Assembly: GCF_014649875.1 (NCBI RefSeq)
Contig: NZ_BMTW01000004.1
Location: forward strand, 397,179 to 461,178
Source of the DNA: Streptomyces rubiginosohelvolus
Lineage (GTDB): Bacteria > Actinomycetota > Actinomycetes > Streptomycetales > Streptomycetaceae
Length of the DNA stretch: 64,000 nt
Direction of reading: 5' to 3'
The notes under the pieces are model-generated. The model did no database searches. It was not told the DNA's origin and saw only the letters and a list, made by a program, of their open reading frames with translations. The stretch's first letter is position 1, and each line of letters opens with the position of its first letter. Below are positions 42,662 to 53,855 of the stretch, piece after piece. Position numbers and translations under genes: made by a program.

Positions 42662-43243
42662 ATGAACCAGGACCGGACAGCCGAGCTCACCCCCTTCACC
42701 ATCGACCTGACCTTCGAGGAAGCCCGGCGGCGGGCCGAGGTCGTCGCCGCGTTGGGGCCCGACTGGGATCCGGTGGCCGCCCTCCGCAGCGAGAACGAGG
42801 CCTACGCCCTGCTCTACTCGGGTCTGGACGCCGAGCAGCAGCGCACCTACGACCGGCTGGTGGCCGCCGGTGTCCTGCCGGACGAGGGCGGACATCGCCC
42901 GCCGCGCCTGGGTGGCCTGCCCCGCCTGCGACGCCGCCCGCCACTGCGCGACCTGCGCGGACCATCGCACCTGCGGCGAGCACTGGCGCCATCTGATCGC
43001 CGGCAACGGCCCGGTCCTGCACCTCCAGTGCCCCGGCTGTACGCACACCTGGTCGCTGGACACCCGGCCCGGCCTCCCCCACCGCGGCGGCGGCACCTCC
43101 TGCCCGTGAGGCGCCGGCCGCCTCGGAGCCGCCTGAGGCCCAGGAGCCGCCGGCCGCCTCGGAACAGCCGGAGGCCAAGGAGCCAGACACCGCGAATTGG
43201 CCTTGGCCGGTCTCCGTTCCGGCGCTCTACGGTCGGCGTATGA
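42662..43243 (+). CDS. DUF6400-type protein whose reading frame runs off into non-coding-like sequence
   Basis: The first 75 or so codons read as a real protein: TIDLTFEEARRRAEVVAALG, PDWDPVAALRSENEAYALLYSG and TYDRLVAAGVLPDEG resemble DUF6400. After about 42890 the frame yields a long Arg/Pro-rich tail with poor third-position bias, while a different frame carries a convincing zinc-ribbon protein (42870-43109). I therefore think the true 3' end of this gene is near 42890-42900 and that a stop is missing because of a frame change. The nominal stop at 43243 overlaps the PhzF start by coincidence. GGAAG precedes ATG 42662. Confidence 0.5.
   Translation: MNQDRTAELTPFTIDLTFEEARRRAEVVAALGPDWDPVAALRSENEAYALLYSGLDAEQQRTYDRLVAAGVLPDEGGHRPPRLGGLPRLRRRPPLRDLRGPSHLRRALAPSDRRQRPGPAPPVPRLYAHLVAGHPARPPPPRRRHLLPVRRRPPRSRLRPRSRRPPRNSRRPRSQTPRIGLGRSPFRRSTVGV
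42870..43109 (+). CDS. Zinc-ribbon protein, plus-one frame relative to the DUF6400 gene
   Basis: 79 residues in the frame from GTG 42870; the convincing part starts near ARRAWVACP. Four Cys pairs and motifs are present: CPACDAARHCATCADHRTCGEHW and LQCPGCTHTWSLDTRPG, suited to bind zinc. The codons are strongly GC-biased at third positions over the whole span. Either it is a separate gene overlapping DUF6400 or the 3' half of one gene split by an indel near 42885-42895. Function unknown. Confidence 0.55.
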   Translation: MSCRTRADIARRAWVACPACDAARHCATCADHRTCGEHWRHLIAGNGPVLHLQCPGCTHTWSLDTRPGLPHRGGGTSCP

Positions 43244-44061
43244 GGATTCGCATCGTCGACGCGTTCACCGACCGCCCCTTCTCCGGCAACCCCGCCGGTG
43301 TGCTCCTGCTGGAGGGCGGTGCGTTCCCGGCCGCCGAACGCCTTCAGGAGATCGCCGCCGAGGTCAACCTCTCCGAAACGGCCTTCGCCCACCCGCTGCC
43401 GCCGGGCGGCACGGCCGACTGGGCGCTGCGCTGGTTCACCCCCGTCGCCGAGGTCGACATGTGTGGGCACGCGACGCTCGCGACCGCCCACGTCCTGCAC
43501 ACCACGGGCCTGGCCACCGGCCCGGTGCGCTTCACCGCGCGCTGCGGGATCCTGAGCGCGACCGCCCACCCGGACGGCAGCCTCACCCTCGACTTCCCCA
43601 CCGCCCCGCTGTCCGAGGAGCCGGTGCCGTACGGACTCGCCGACGCCCTCGGGGGCGACCCCGTCTCGGTGCACGGCACCGGCGAGCACATCGGCGACCT
43701 GCTCGTCGAACTCCGCGACGAGGCGGCTGTACGGGCGCTCGCCCCGGACTTCGCCGCCCTGGCGACCCACTCCCGGCGCGGCGTCATCGCCACCGCAGCG
43801 GCCGAGGACCCCGCCCGGGGCTACGACTACGTCTCGCGCGGCTTCTTCCCCGGCGTCGGCGTCGACGAGGACCCGGTCACCGGCAGCGCCCACACCGCGC
43901 TGGCCCCCTTCTGGTCGGCCCGGCTCGGCCGCGACGACCTCACCGGGCTCCAGGCGTCGGCCCGCTCGGGGCTGGTCCGCACCGCGCTGCGCGGTGAGCG
44001 CACTCTGCTGACCGGCACCGCGGTCACCGTGATCGACGGCGAACTGCTCACCGCCTTCTGA
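43240..44061 (+). CDS. PhzF family isomerase-like protein
   Basis: 273 residues. RIRIVDAFTDRPFSGNPAGVLLL opens the first diaminopimelate-epimerase-like domain, with the catalytic Glu in EVNLSETAFAHP. MCGHATLATAHVL is the second conserved motif, and GYDYVSRGFFPGVGVDEDPVTGSAHTAL belongs to the second domain. PhzF acts in phenazine synthesis, but isolated homologues are widespread with unknown substrates. No phenazine genes are nearby. Confidence 0.92.
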   Translation: MRIRIVDAFTDRPFSGNPAGVLLLEGGAFPAAERLQEIAAEVNLSETAFAHPLPPGGTADWALRWFTPVAEVDMCGHATLATAHVLHTTGLATGPVRFTARCGILSATAHPDGSLTLDFPTAPLSEEPVPYGLADALGGDPVSVHGTGEHIGDLLVELRDEAAVRALAPDFAALATHSRRGVIATAAAEDPARGYDYVSRGFFPGVGVDEDPVTGSAHTALAPFWSARLGRDDLTGLQASARSGLVRTALRGERTLLTGTAVTVIDGELLTAF

Positions 44062-44094
44062 AGCCCGGAACCTTCTGAAGCCCGGAGCGGGCCC

Positions 44095-44874
44095 CTACGG
44101 CGTCGGCAGCCAGTCCACCCGGCCTGCGAGCAGCGCGTATCCGACGAACGCCCCGATGTCCAGGAGCGCGTGCGCGACGACCAGCGGGCCCACCCGGCCC
44201 CAGCGCCGGTAGAGCAGCACGAAGACGACGCCCATCACCACGTTGCCGATGAAGCCGCCGATGCCCTGATACAGGTGGTACGACCCGCGCAGGACGGAGC
44301 TGGTCACGAGGGCGGCCATCGGCGTCCACCCCAACTGCCCGAGCCTGCGCAGCAGATACCCGACGACGATGACCTCCTCCACCACGGAGTTCTGGATCGC
44401 CGAGAGGATCAGTACGGGGAACTTCCACCAGACGTCGGGCAGGGATTCGGGAACGACCGTCAGGTTGAACCCGGTGGCGCGGGCCACGAGGTAGAAGGCG
44501 AGGCCGGCGCTGCCGATACCGGCCGCGACCAGGGTTCCCCGGCCGAGGTCGAACCAGGGCTTCGTACGGTCGAAGCCGATGGCCCGCAGGCCCGCCCCCT
44601 CCCGGATCAGCAGATGCGCGACCAGCGCGACCGGCACCAGAGCCGTTGCGATCCCGAACATTTGCCAGGCCAGATCAAGCCATGGACGGCCCGGAGCGTA
44701 CGAACCGTTGAGCGTCGCCGCCTGGTCCTTCAATCCTCCCGGTTTGGTCAGAGATCCGACAAAACTGATGAGGGCCGACAGTGCGCTGGCTCCCAGGGAG
44801 AGCGCCAGGACCAGCACCACCTCGGACCGCAAGATCCTTCGTGACACGGCCTCTTGGGGATAAGAATCAGCCAC
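44095..44874 (-). CDS. CPBP-family intramembrane glutamic protease
   Basis: 259 residues from GTG 44874, with GGAGG about nine bases upstream; GTG 44895 is also in frame. Eight or so TM segments. The CPBP (CAAX protease and bacteriocin-processing) motifs are present: motif 1 QNSVVEEVIVVGYLLRRL (EE-x3-R), motif 2 TSSVLRGSYHLYQGIGGF and motif 3 VVAHALLDIGAF with catalytic His/Asp. Likely cleaves a protein or prenylated peptide within the membrane. Substrate unknown. Confidence 0.9.
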   Translation of the reverse strand: MADSYPQEAVSRRILRSEVVLVLALSLGASALSALISFVGSLTKPGGLKDQAATLNGSYAPGRPWLDLAWQMFGIATALVPVALVAHLLIREGAGLRAIGFDRTKPWFDLGRGTLVAAGIGSAGLAFYLVARATGFNLTVVPESLPDVWWKFPVLILSAIQNSVVEEVIVVGYLLRRLGQLGWTPMAALVTSSVLRGSYHLYQGIGGFIGNVVMGVVFVLLYRRWGRVGPLVVAHALLDIGAFVGYALLAGRVDWLPTP

Positions 44875-45059
44875 GCGCCCGGCCTCCACCTGCACACCTG
44901 CCTTTTGTTCTGCAATCGCGTCTCATCCCACCGACCGTCCCGCTAGGGTCTCGAATAAAGGTACGAAGATCATGCGCGACAGGCCGGGGGATGACCACCA
45001 TCGCTGATGGTCGGGTCCCCCTTTTCCTTGTTTGATCCTCAAGGAGGGGTACCACCGAC

Positions 45060-46853
45060 ATGGGACGTCATAGCTTGCCCGACAGCCAGGCGGCGGAGGG
45101 ACGCCGGGGCCACCCCAGCACCCGGCGCCGGCGTCGTACGGTCGCCATCGCCACCCTGCTCGTCCTCGCCGTGGCGACGGGAACGGCTGTCGCGGCCAAG
45201 GGCGGCCTGTTGTCGTTCTCCGAGTCCTGCGAGGACTCCGCGGTGCGCCTGTCCGTGGTCGCGTCCCCGGACATCGCCCCCGCCGTACGTTCCATAGCCG
45301 AGCAGGCCCACGCCGACCAGGTGAAGGCCGACGGCCGCTGCCTCGTGGTGGAGGTGCTGGCCCGCGATGCGCACAAGGTCGCCGAGGCCCTCGCGGCAGG
45401 GGACTCGGAACCCGGCTTCCAGGTCTGGCTGCCCGACTCCGACCTGTGGCTGGAGCGGGCCAAGGGCCTCGGCGACGGCGTCCCCGTCTCCCCGTCCGAC
45501 TCGGTGGCCTCCTCCCCCGTGGCCCTGGCCATGGTGCCCTCCGCCTCGCGTGCCCTGGGCTGGCCCCGTAAGACGTACTCCTGGGCCGAGTTGGTGGCCG
45601 GGGCGCTGGGCTCGGACCGGGTGCGCCTCGGCGCCGCGGACCCGGCGCGCAGCGCCACCGGGCTGCTGGCGCTCGCCGGCATCGGTGCCTCGTCAGCGCG
45701 GCAGGGCGGAGACAGTGACACCCGGGTCGCCCAGACCGCGAAGGTGCTCGCCGAGCGGATGTCGGACGGCGACGCACAGGTGCTGGAGACCCTGGCGCGG
45801 AGCACGTCCGGGGCCGAGGAGGGCAATCCGAAGCGCAACCAGGCGGTCCTGATCTCCGAGCAGGCGGCCTTCACGCACAACGCGGAGGCGACCGGCGCCG
45901 GCAAGCTGGACCTCTTCTACCCGGAAGACGGCACTCCGCTGCTGGACTACCCGTACACGCTGGTGAACGAGGCGCGGCTGAGCACCGCGGAGTCCCGCGC
46001 GGCCCTGCGCTTCATGAACCTGCTGGGCGACCGGGAGGCTCAGGCCACGTTCGCCGAGCACGGCTTCCGGGCCGGTGACGGCAGCGCGAAGGACTCCCTC
46101 GTCGCGGCGGCCGGTGGCCGCAAGCCCCAGCCGTACGCGGAACCGGCCCTCCAGGCGCCCTCGGCCGAGGAGCTCCAGGAGACCCTCGGGATGTGGACGA
46201 TCACCGTGCAGAGCGCGCGGCTGACCACGGTGGTCGACGCCTCCGGTTCCATGGCGACGCTCGTGCCGGGGCGGAACCAGTCCCGGATGGACGTCACCAA
46301 GGAGTCGCTGATCCAGGCGCTGAACCAGTTCACGCCCGACGACGAGATCGGGCTGTGGGAGTTCGCCACCACACTGGACGGCCAGAAGGACTACCGGCGG
46401 CTCATGGAGACGAAGCGGCTCGGCGACCGCGCCGCGGGCGGCGGGACCCACCGGGAGAAGCTCACGGCCGCCTTCGCGGGACTCCAGCCGGTGCCCGGCG
46501 GGGCGACCGGGCTGTACGACACGACGCTGGCCTCGTACAAGGAGGCACGGTCGACGTATGTGAAGGGGAAGTTCAACGCACTGGTGATCCTCACCGACGG
46601 CTCCAACCAGGACACGGACGGCATCTCGCGGAGCGGCCTCATCACGGAGCTGAAGGAGCTCGTCGACCCGGAGCGCCCCGTCCCGGTCATCGCGATCGCG
46701 GTGGGCCCGGACGCGGACCGCGACGAGGTCGCCGAGATCGCCCGGGTCACCGGCGGCGACGGCTACGAGGTGAGCGACCCGGCGGAGATCCAGGCGGTGA
46801 TCCTCCAGGCCATCATGGCGGCGGGACAGAACGGCCGCGCCGCCCAGGAGTGA
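45060..46853 (+). CDS. Membrane-anchored protein with solute-binding-like and von Willebrand A domains
   Basis: 597 residues. A signal anchor (TVAIATLLVLAVATGTAVAA) follows a basic N-terminus. Residues about 65-350 resemble a family 11 extracellular solute-binding fold (LSVVASPDIAPAVRSIAEQ, VWLPDSDLWLERAKG, RAALRFMNLLGDREAQ). The VWA domain starts near residue 385 with the metal-site motif VDASGSM, then ALVILTDGSNQDT and VIAIAVGPDADRDEV. The pair may bind a ligand and a partner through the MIDAS site. AAGGAGG precedes the ATG. Family function not known to me. Confidence 0.88.
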   Translation: MGRHSLPDSQAAEGRRGHPSTRRRRRTVAIATLLVLAVATGTAVAAKGGLLSFSESCEDSAVRLSVVASPDIAPAVRSIAEQAHADQVKADGRCLVVEVLARDAHKVAEALAAGDSEPGFQVWLPDSDLWLERAKGLGDGVPVSPSDSVASSPVALAMVPSASRALGWPRKTYSWAELVAGALGSDRVRLGAADPARSATGLLALAGIGASSARQGGDSDTRVAQTAKVLAERMSDGDAQVLETLARSTSGAEEGNPKRNQAVLISEQAAFTHNAEATGAGKLDLFYPEDGTPLLDYPYTLVNEARLSTAESRAALRFMNLLGDREAQATFAEHGFRAGDGSAKDSLVAAAGGRKPQPYAEPALQAPSAEELQETLGMWTITVQSARLTTVVDASGSMATLVPGRNQSRMDVTKESLIQALNQFTPDDEIGLWEFATTLDGQKDYRRLMETKRLGDRAAGGGTHREKLTAAFAGLQPVPGGATGLYDTTLASYKEARSTYVKGKFNALVILTDGSNQDTDGISRSGLITELKELVDPERPVPVIAIAVGPDADRDEVAEIARVTGGDGYEVSDPAEIQAVILQAIMAAGQNGRAAQE

Positions 46854-46883
46854 CGGCCCGGACCGGCCGCACCGCAACGCAAC

Positions 46884-46917
46884 GGAGTGACGGGCCGCGA
46901 GCCGGTCCCGTCACTCC
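46884..46917. terminator. Bidirectional hairpin
   Basis: GGAGTGACGGG and CCCGTCACTCC (11-base perfect stem, 12-base loop) lie between the convergent VWA and GCS2 genes. Confidence 0.75.
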
Positions 46918-46935
46918 CTCGCGTACGTGCGCGCC

Positions 46936-48441
46936 TCAGGGGGCCGGGAACCCCACCGGCCAGGTGTGCACCGGCTCCCCGGCGTGCATCAGCTCGGCGT
47001 AGCGCCGCGTCATGGCCGCGAGTGCCGCCTCCCGTCCGAGCCCGGCGTCCAGGGCCCGGTCGTACGTGGCGACCTGCCAGGAGGCCCCGTTGACGCGCCG
47101 CCTGCACCGCTCCTCGATCACGCCGAGATAGTGGTCCCGGTCCGCGGGCTCGATGTGCCAGGCGTCCAGTCCGGCGGCGGCCAGCGGCAGCAGTTCCTCC
47201 AGCACCAGCTGTACGGCGGGGATCCTGGCCAGTCCGCCGGAGCGGCCGGACCGGGGCCAGAGCATCTCGGCCTCGATGCCGTGCCGGCAGGCCTCGGTGA
47301 AATTCTCCTCGGCGGCCTCGAACGGCAGCCGGCTCCACACCGGCCGGGACTCCTCGGCGAGCGCCCGCACGAGTCCGTAGTAGAACGCGGCGTTGGCGAT
47401 CACGTCGGTGACCGTCGGTCCTGCGGGCAGGACGCGGTTCTCCACCCGCAGATGGGGAACGCCGTCGGCGATCCCGTACACCGGGCGGTTCCAGCGGTAG
47501 ACGGTGCCGTTGTGCAGCACCAGCTCGCCCAGCTCGGGCACCCCGCCCGCGTCCAGCACCTCCAGCGGGTCCTCGTCATCGCAGATCGGCAGGAGCGGCG
47601 GGAAGTACCGCAGATTCTCCTCGAACAGCTCGTGCGCGGAGCCGATCCAGCGCTCCCCGAACCAGGTCCTGGGGCGTACGCCCTGGTTCGCCAGCTCCGG
47701 CGGCCGTACGTCGGTGGCCTGCTGGAACAGAGGCGGCCGGGACTCGCGCCACAGCTCCTTGCCGAACAGGAACGGGGCGTTGGCGCCCAGCGCGATCTGG
47801 ACGCCGGTGATCGCCTGCGCGGCATTCCAGACGTCGGCGAACCGGGCCGGCGTCACCTGGAGATGCAGCTGGACCGAGGTGCAGGCCGATTCCGGGGCGA
47901 TCGAGGGCGAGGTGCAGACCAACCGCTCGACGCCTTCGATATCCAGGGCGAAATCCTCCCCCCGGGCGGCCGCCATTTGATCGTTGAGCAGGGTGTAGCG
48001 GTCCACGTCCGAGAGATTCGCGGACACCACGTCGTGTTCCCCCAGGGTGGGCAGGATTCCGATCATCACGATCCCCGCGTCCACCTCCCCCGCCTTCCGG
48101 TGTGCATAGGCGAGGCCGGTCCGCAACTCCTCCGAGAGCTGATCGAATACCCGGCCGCCGAGGCGGTGCGGGACGATATTCACTTCGAGATTGAACATCC
48201 CCAGTTCGGTCTGGAAATCCCGGCTCGCGATGCGCTGGAGCACCTGCTGATTCATCATGCGGGGCAGCCCGTCGGAACCCGCGAGATTCAGCTCTATCTC
48301 CAGCCCCATCAGATTCCGCGGACGGTCGAACCTCCGCTCCTCCAGAAGCCTCCCCAGCCCTTCCAGGCACCGGTTGAGCTTCGTCCGGTACGCCTGTCGA
48401 TCGGACAGGTCAAGGGCTCCCGCCACGACCTTCTCCCCCAT
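46936..48441 (-). CDS. GCS2-family (glutamate-cysteine ligase-like) enzyme
   Basis: 501 residues. NLMGLEIELNLAG supplies the acidic metal/substrate residues, LGMFNLEVNIVPH and VCTSPSIAPESACTSVQLHLQV follow, with ENLRYFPPLLPI in the C-terminal half. This matches the glutamate-cysteine ligase 2 fold used in ergothioneine, mycothiol-linked or other gamma-glutamyl ligations, but the exact substrate is unknown. In actinobacteria one copy (egtA) makes gamma-glutamylcysteine; whether this copy is that enzyme is not clear. No egtBCD genes are adjacent. Confidence 0.85.
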   Translation of the reverse strand: MGEKVVAGALDLSDRQAYRTKLNRCLEGLGRLLEERRFDRPRNLMGLEIELNLAGSDGLPRMMNQQVLQRIASRDFQTELGMFNLEVNIVPHRLGGRVFDQLSEELRTGLAYAHRKAGEVDAGIVMIGILPTLGEHDVVSANLSDVDRYTLLNDQMAAARGEDFALDIEGVERLVCTSPSIAPESACTSVQLHLQVTPARFADVWNAAQAITGVQIALGANAPFLFGKELWRESRPPLFQQATDVRPPELANQGVRPRTWFGERWIGSAHELFEENLRYFPPLLPICDDEDPLEVLDAGGVPELGELVLHNGTVYRWNRPVYGIADGVPHLRVENRVLPAGPTVTDVIANAAFYYGLVRALAEESRPVWSRLPFEAAEENFTEACRHGIEAEMLWPRSGRSGGLARIPAVQLVLEELLPLAAAGLDAWHIEPADRDHYLGVIEERCRRRVNGASWQVATYDRALDAGLGREAALAAMTRRYAELMHAGEPVHTWPVGFPAP

Positions 48442-48925
48442 CGAGGGGTCCCTCCTCCAGTGGGCGGCCCGCGGCCCAGGCCGCTCGCATCACGATCGAT
48501 AGTGCCCAGCGAGAGTGATCCGTAACGCCCCCACGGGCCTCCGATACCCGATAGTCTGGTTGCAGGAGACCGGGGGCACATTCCCACGGCATGCGGCACG
48601 GGGCATTTTCGGCTGGTTCATGCGTGGTGAAAACACCGACGAGTTTCGGCCGTCCGTGTCATCGGAAGGGTGCCTGGTCGCCATCGACCGCGGCCGGTGA
48701 AATCCGCAGGAATACCGCGATTCGAAGGCCGGATGACGCCTTGCGCGACATATCCGCGACTGCTAGCGGAAACACTGTGTGAACACGCGTCATATAAACT
48801 CCGCTCAACGAGGCAGAGCGTTGATACGACTCGCCCGTCATCGGCCTCCTCTGGCCCGCACGCCGACAGCGCCGTCTGCACCCGCCCACGCTCCACCGTG
48901 TCTCCGAAGTGAGAGGCGACCCACT
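48442..48925. other. Divergent intergenic region, 484 bases
   Basis: Between the GCS2 gene and the gene at 48926. It is less GC-rich than its neighbours around 48780-48830, a sign of promoter or leader sequence, but I see no RNA gene, no tRNA and no confident open reading frame. GATAGTC-type hexamers near 48552 could be a -10 element for one of the flanking genes. Confidence 0.5.
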
Positions 48926-49510
48926 ATGCCGCTGCATGTTCCCCCGGCTCCCGCGCCCGCCCTGCGCAGCGTTCTCGCGGCCCTCGGTTCTCCCACCGCC
49001 GTCCGCGAAGCCCGAACCCCCGGTCTCCGGTCCGTCCAGGGACCGCTGAGCCCCGAACTACCGCTTCCCGTGCATGTGCTGGACCGGATCGCTCCCACCG
49101 GGACGGCGCCGCTGACCCGCCTGGCGGCCTGGCGTTTCCTGATCCGGAGCGAGGGCCGCGCGGTCGCCGCGGCGGACACCGTGCTCACCCCCGACGGCTG
49201 GACGTTCTCGCACTTCTTCGAGGGCCCCTACCTCGCCTCGACCGAGCTGGCCGTCCGGCAGGCGGAGGCCTCGGCCCCCGGCTGCCAGGCGCGGCTGCTG
49301 TCGATCCCGGAGCTGTACATGCTCACCCTGTGGCTGCACGGCGACACCGAGGCCGATCCCTCCGGCGGGGTGCTCGCGCCGACGGACGTCCTGGTGCCCC
49401 TGGCGCCGGCCCCGCCGGGCATCGCGGCCCACCGCCCGCACCGGGTCGCCGATCTGCTGCCCGTCATCTCGCTGCGGGTGGCCCCGGGGCCACTCCTCAG
49501 CTCGGCCTGA
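48926..49510 (+). CDS. Conserved hypothetical protein
   Basis: 194 residues from ATG 48926, with GAGAGG upstream. The core LTRLAAWRFLIRSEGRAVAAADTVLTPDGWTFSHFFEGPYLAST and SIPELYMLTLWLHGD looks like a compact alpha/beta protein with Pro-rich ends (PPAPAPALRSVLAALG at the N-terminus). No signal peptide, TM segment or catalytic motif. Cytoplasmic protein of unknown role. Confidence 0.7.
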   Translation: MPLHVPPAPAPALRSVLAALGSPTAVREARTPGLRSVQGPLSPELPLPVHVLDRIAPTGTAPLTRLAAWRFLIRSEGRAVAAADTVLTPDGWTFSHFFEGPYLASTELAVRQAEASAPGCQARLLSIPELYMLTLWLHGDTEADPSGGVLAPTDVLVPLAPAPPGIAAHRPHRVADLLPVISLRVAPGPLLSSA

Positions 49511-49530
49511 CCGACGTCGGCACGGCCCGG

Positions 49531-49608
49531 GCACAGCGCCCCCGTGGCGACCCCGATCCGCCCCCGCACGACGGGCGGCGGAGAGGGTTCGCTGCGGGGG
49601 CGCTGTGC
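49531..49608 (+). terminator. Long hairpin downstream of the hypothetical gene
   Basis: GCACAGCGCCCCCG (49531-49544) pairs perfectly with 49595-49608 over a 50-base intervening region that can itself pair. It begins 20 bases after the stop at 49510 and may be a terminator or an RNA structure. The rest of 49511-49845 holds only the small ORF at 49713. Confidence 0.5.
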
Positions 49609-49712
49609 TGCCCGTTCGGACTAGTCCCATCCGACCACCCCGAACCACCCAAAGGGACAGTGCAGTTGCGTTGAACCGTCCGCGCGGGTGATGCGTCATG
49701 GGAGGAATACGG

Positions 49713-49775
49713 GTGCTGCAGCGAAATCCCTGCGGATTCTTCCCCGTAGGGCAACACTGGGACCGGACCGACTGA
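49713..49775 (+). CDS. 20-codon small ORF, possible leader peptide of the DUF5999 gene
   Basis: GTG 49713 has a strong GGGAGGAAT site upstream and the frame reads VLQRNPCGFFPVGQHWDRTD then TGA at 49775. It lies 70 bases before the DUF5999 start. It may be a leader peptide or simply a short translated frame; no attenuator hairpin next to it is obvious. Confidence 0.35.
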   Translation: MLQRNPCGFFPVGQHWDRTD

Positions 49776-49845
49776 TACGGGGGCGGCCATGAACGACTCA
49801 TCCAGCCGCAGGACACTCGACTCGACGCAGCGAAAGAACCCATCC

Positions 49846-50052
49846 ATGTGCCAGCACCAGCCACCCTGCCCCACCGCCGATTCGCCCGACCGGGAGGCCG
49901 CCCGCCTGACGGCCCACCACCCCGAACAGGGGTGGAGCCTCCTGTGCAACGGCGTCCTGCTCTTCGAGGACACCGGCGAACTGCTGCCCGACGGGCAGAT
50001 CATCGCCCCGCACCGGCCGCTGGCAGCCGGCCGCGTGGTGAAGGCGGCCTGA
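49846..50052 (+). CDS. DUF5999 family protein
   Basis: 68 residues from ATG 49846 (ATG 49789 in frame would add 19 residues not seen in the family as I know it). CQHQPPCPTADSPDREAARL and HHPEQGWSLLCNGVLLFEDTGELLPDG are characteristic: the N-terminal Cys-His-Cys cluster may bind metal. A small protein widely conserved in streptomycetes and of unknown function. Confidence 0.88.
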   Translation: MCQHQPPCPTADSPDREAARLTAHHPEQGWSLLCNGVLLFEDTGELLPDGQIIAPHRPLAAGRVVKAA

Positions 50053-50084
50053 GAACGGCCGTACGCAAGAGTCATACGGAAAAA

Positions 50085-50118
50085 GGGGCCGGCCCGGAGA
50101 GATCTCCGCACCGGCCCC
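50085..50118 (+). terminator. Terminator of the DUF5999 gene
   Basis: GGGGCCGG (50085-50092) pairs with CCGGCCCC (50111-50118), with an inner palindrome CGGAGAGATCTCCG. It lies 33 bases after the DUF5999 stop, in the convergent gap before gcvP. Confidence 0.7.
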
Positions 50119-50170
50119 GACGCATGTCCGGCGCGCGCCGCTCCCGGCGCACGCCCTGTGACAGGCTGAT

Positions 50171-53056
<2,886 letters not shown>

Positions 53057-53118
53057 GGTGGAGGCCTCCTGGTCTGTCACGACCTGCGAGGGGCACCACG
53101 GCGCGGGTGCCCGAACGG

Positions 53119-53345
53119 CCTCCCCCTCTGTCATCTCAACCTGAGAGCTTCACCGGCCCGCCCGGGGGCGTGCCGACTTTCACCGTCGGTGAGGGTCAGG
53201 GTCCACCCGGGCCTGCGCCCGCACGGATCCGCCCTGCTTTCCAGAGTGACCTCGTCCGTGCGGTACGGGGGCCTGAGAGATTCCGGGGAGGAGTTGCTCC
53301 TTCGGCGCCTCCGGATTCTCCACCGGAGGACTCTCCCGCACGGGG
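53119..53345 (-). ncRNA. Tandem glycine riboswitch upstream of gcvP
   Basis: On the minus strand the leader holds two glycine aptamers. Aptamer I (about 53250-53345) contains GCGGGAGAG, GCGCCGAAGGAGCAACTC and the conserved TCTCAGG. Aptamer II (about 53119-53250) contains GAAGCTCTCAGG and GATGACAGAGGGGGAG. This two-domain layout is the standard glycine on-switch; in actinobacteria it usually turns gcv genes on when glycine is plentiful. It ends about 60 bases before the gcvP start codon. Confidence 0.9.
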
Positions 53346-53480
53346 TCAGCAGCCATTGCCAGCGTACCAGCGGCCTCCGCGCCGGAGCTCTCGAGTGGCC
53401 GACACCACGGATCTGCATTTGTCTGGTGCTGGTGGAGCGACAGGACCGCCGTGAGCAGTCCGCGACCAGTGGGAGGCACC

Positions 53481-53855
53481 GTGCAGACGGATATCGATCC
53501 GCGCCGCCTGATCGGCCGCAAGGCCTTCGATCGCAAGGGCGCCAAGATCGGAACGGTGGATGAGGTCTATCTCGACGACGCGACGGGGGTGCCCGAGTGG
53601 GCGGCCGTGCGCACCGGCCTGTTCAGCAGGGACGCCTTCGTCCCGCTGGAGCCCAGCGAGTTCGTCGAGGACGCGCTGCGCGTCCCCTTCGACCGGGCGT
53701 TGATCAAGGGCGCGCCGGACTTCGGCGTCGGCAGGCACCTGTCACCCGAGCAGGAGCTCCAGCTCTACCGGCATTACGGGCTGGACTCCCCGCCCTCGGA
53801 GGAGCCGGCGCCCGAGGACCGGGACTTCGGCAGGCTGGCGGGCCAGGAGGAGTAG
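53481..53855 (+). CDS. PRC-barrel domain protein
   Basis: 124 residues from GTG 53481, with GGGAGG upstream. The PRC-barrel is seen in RRLIGRKAFDRKGAKIGTVDEVYLDDATGVPEWAAVRTGLFSRDAFVPL. The C-terminus LSPEQELQLYRHYGLDSP is a typical tail of the actinobacterial family. Likely a small protein-protein or stress-related module. Its 3' end overlaps the dinB 3' end by 82 bases. Confidence 0.87.
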   Translation: MQTDIDPRRLIGRKAFDRKGAKIGTVDEVYLDDATGVPEWAAVRTGLFSRDAFVPLEPSEFVEDALRVPFDRALIKGAPDFGVGRHLSPEQELQLYRHYGLDSPPSEEPAPEDRDFGRLAGQEE

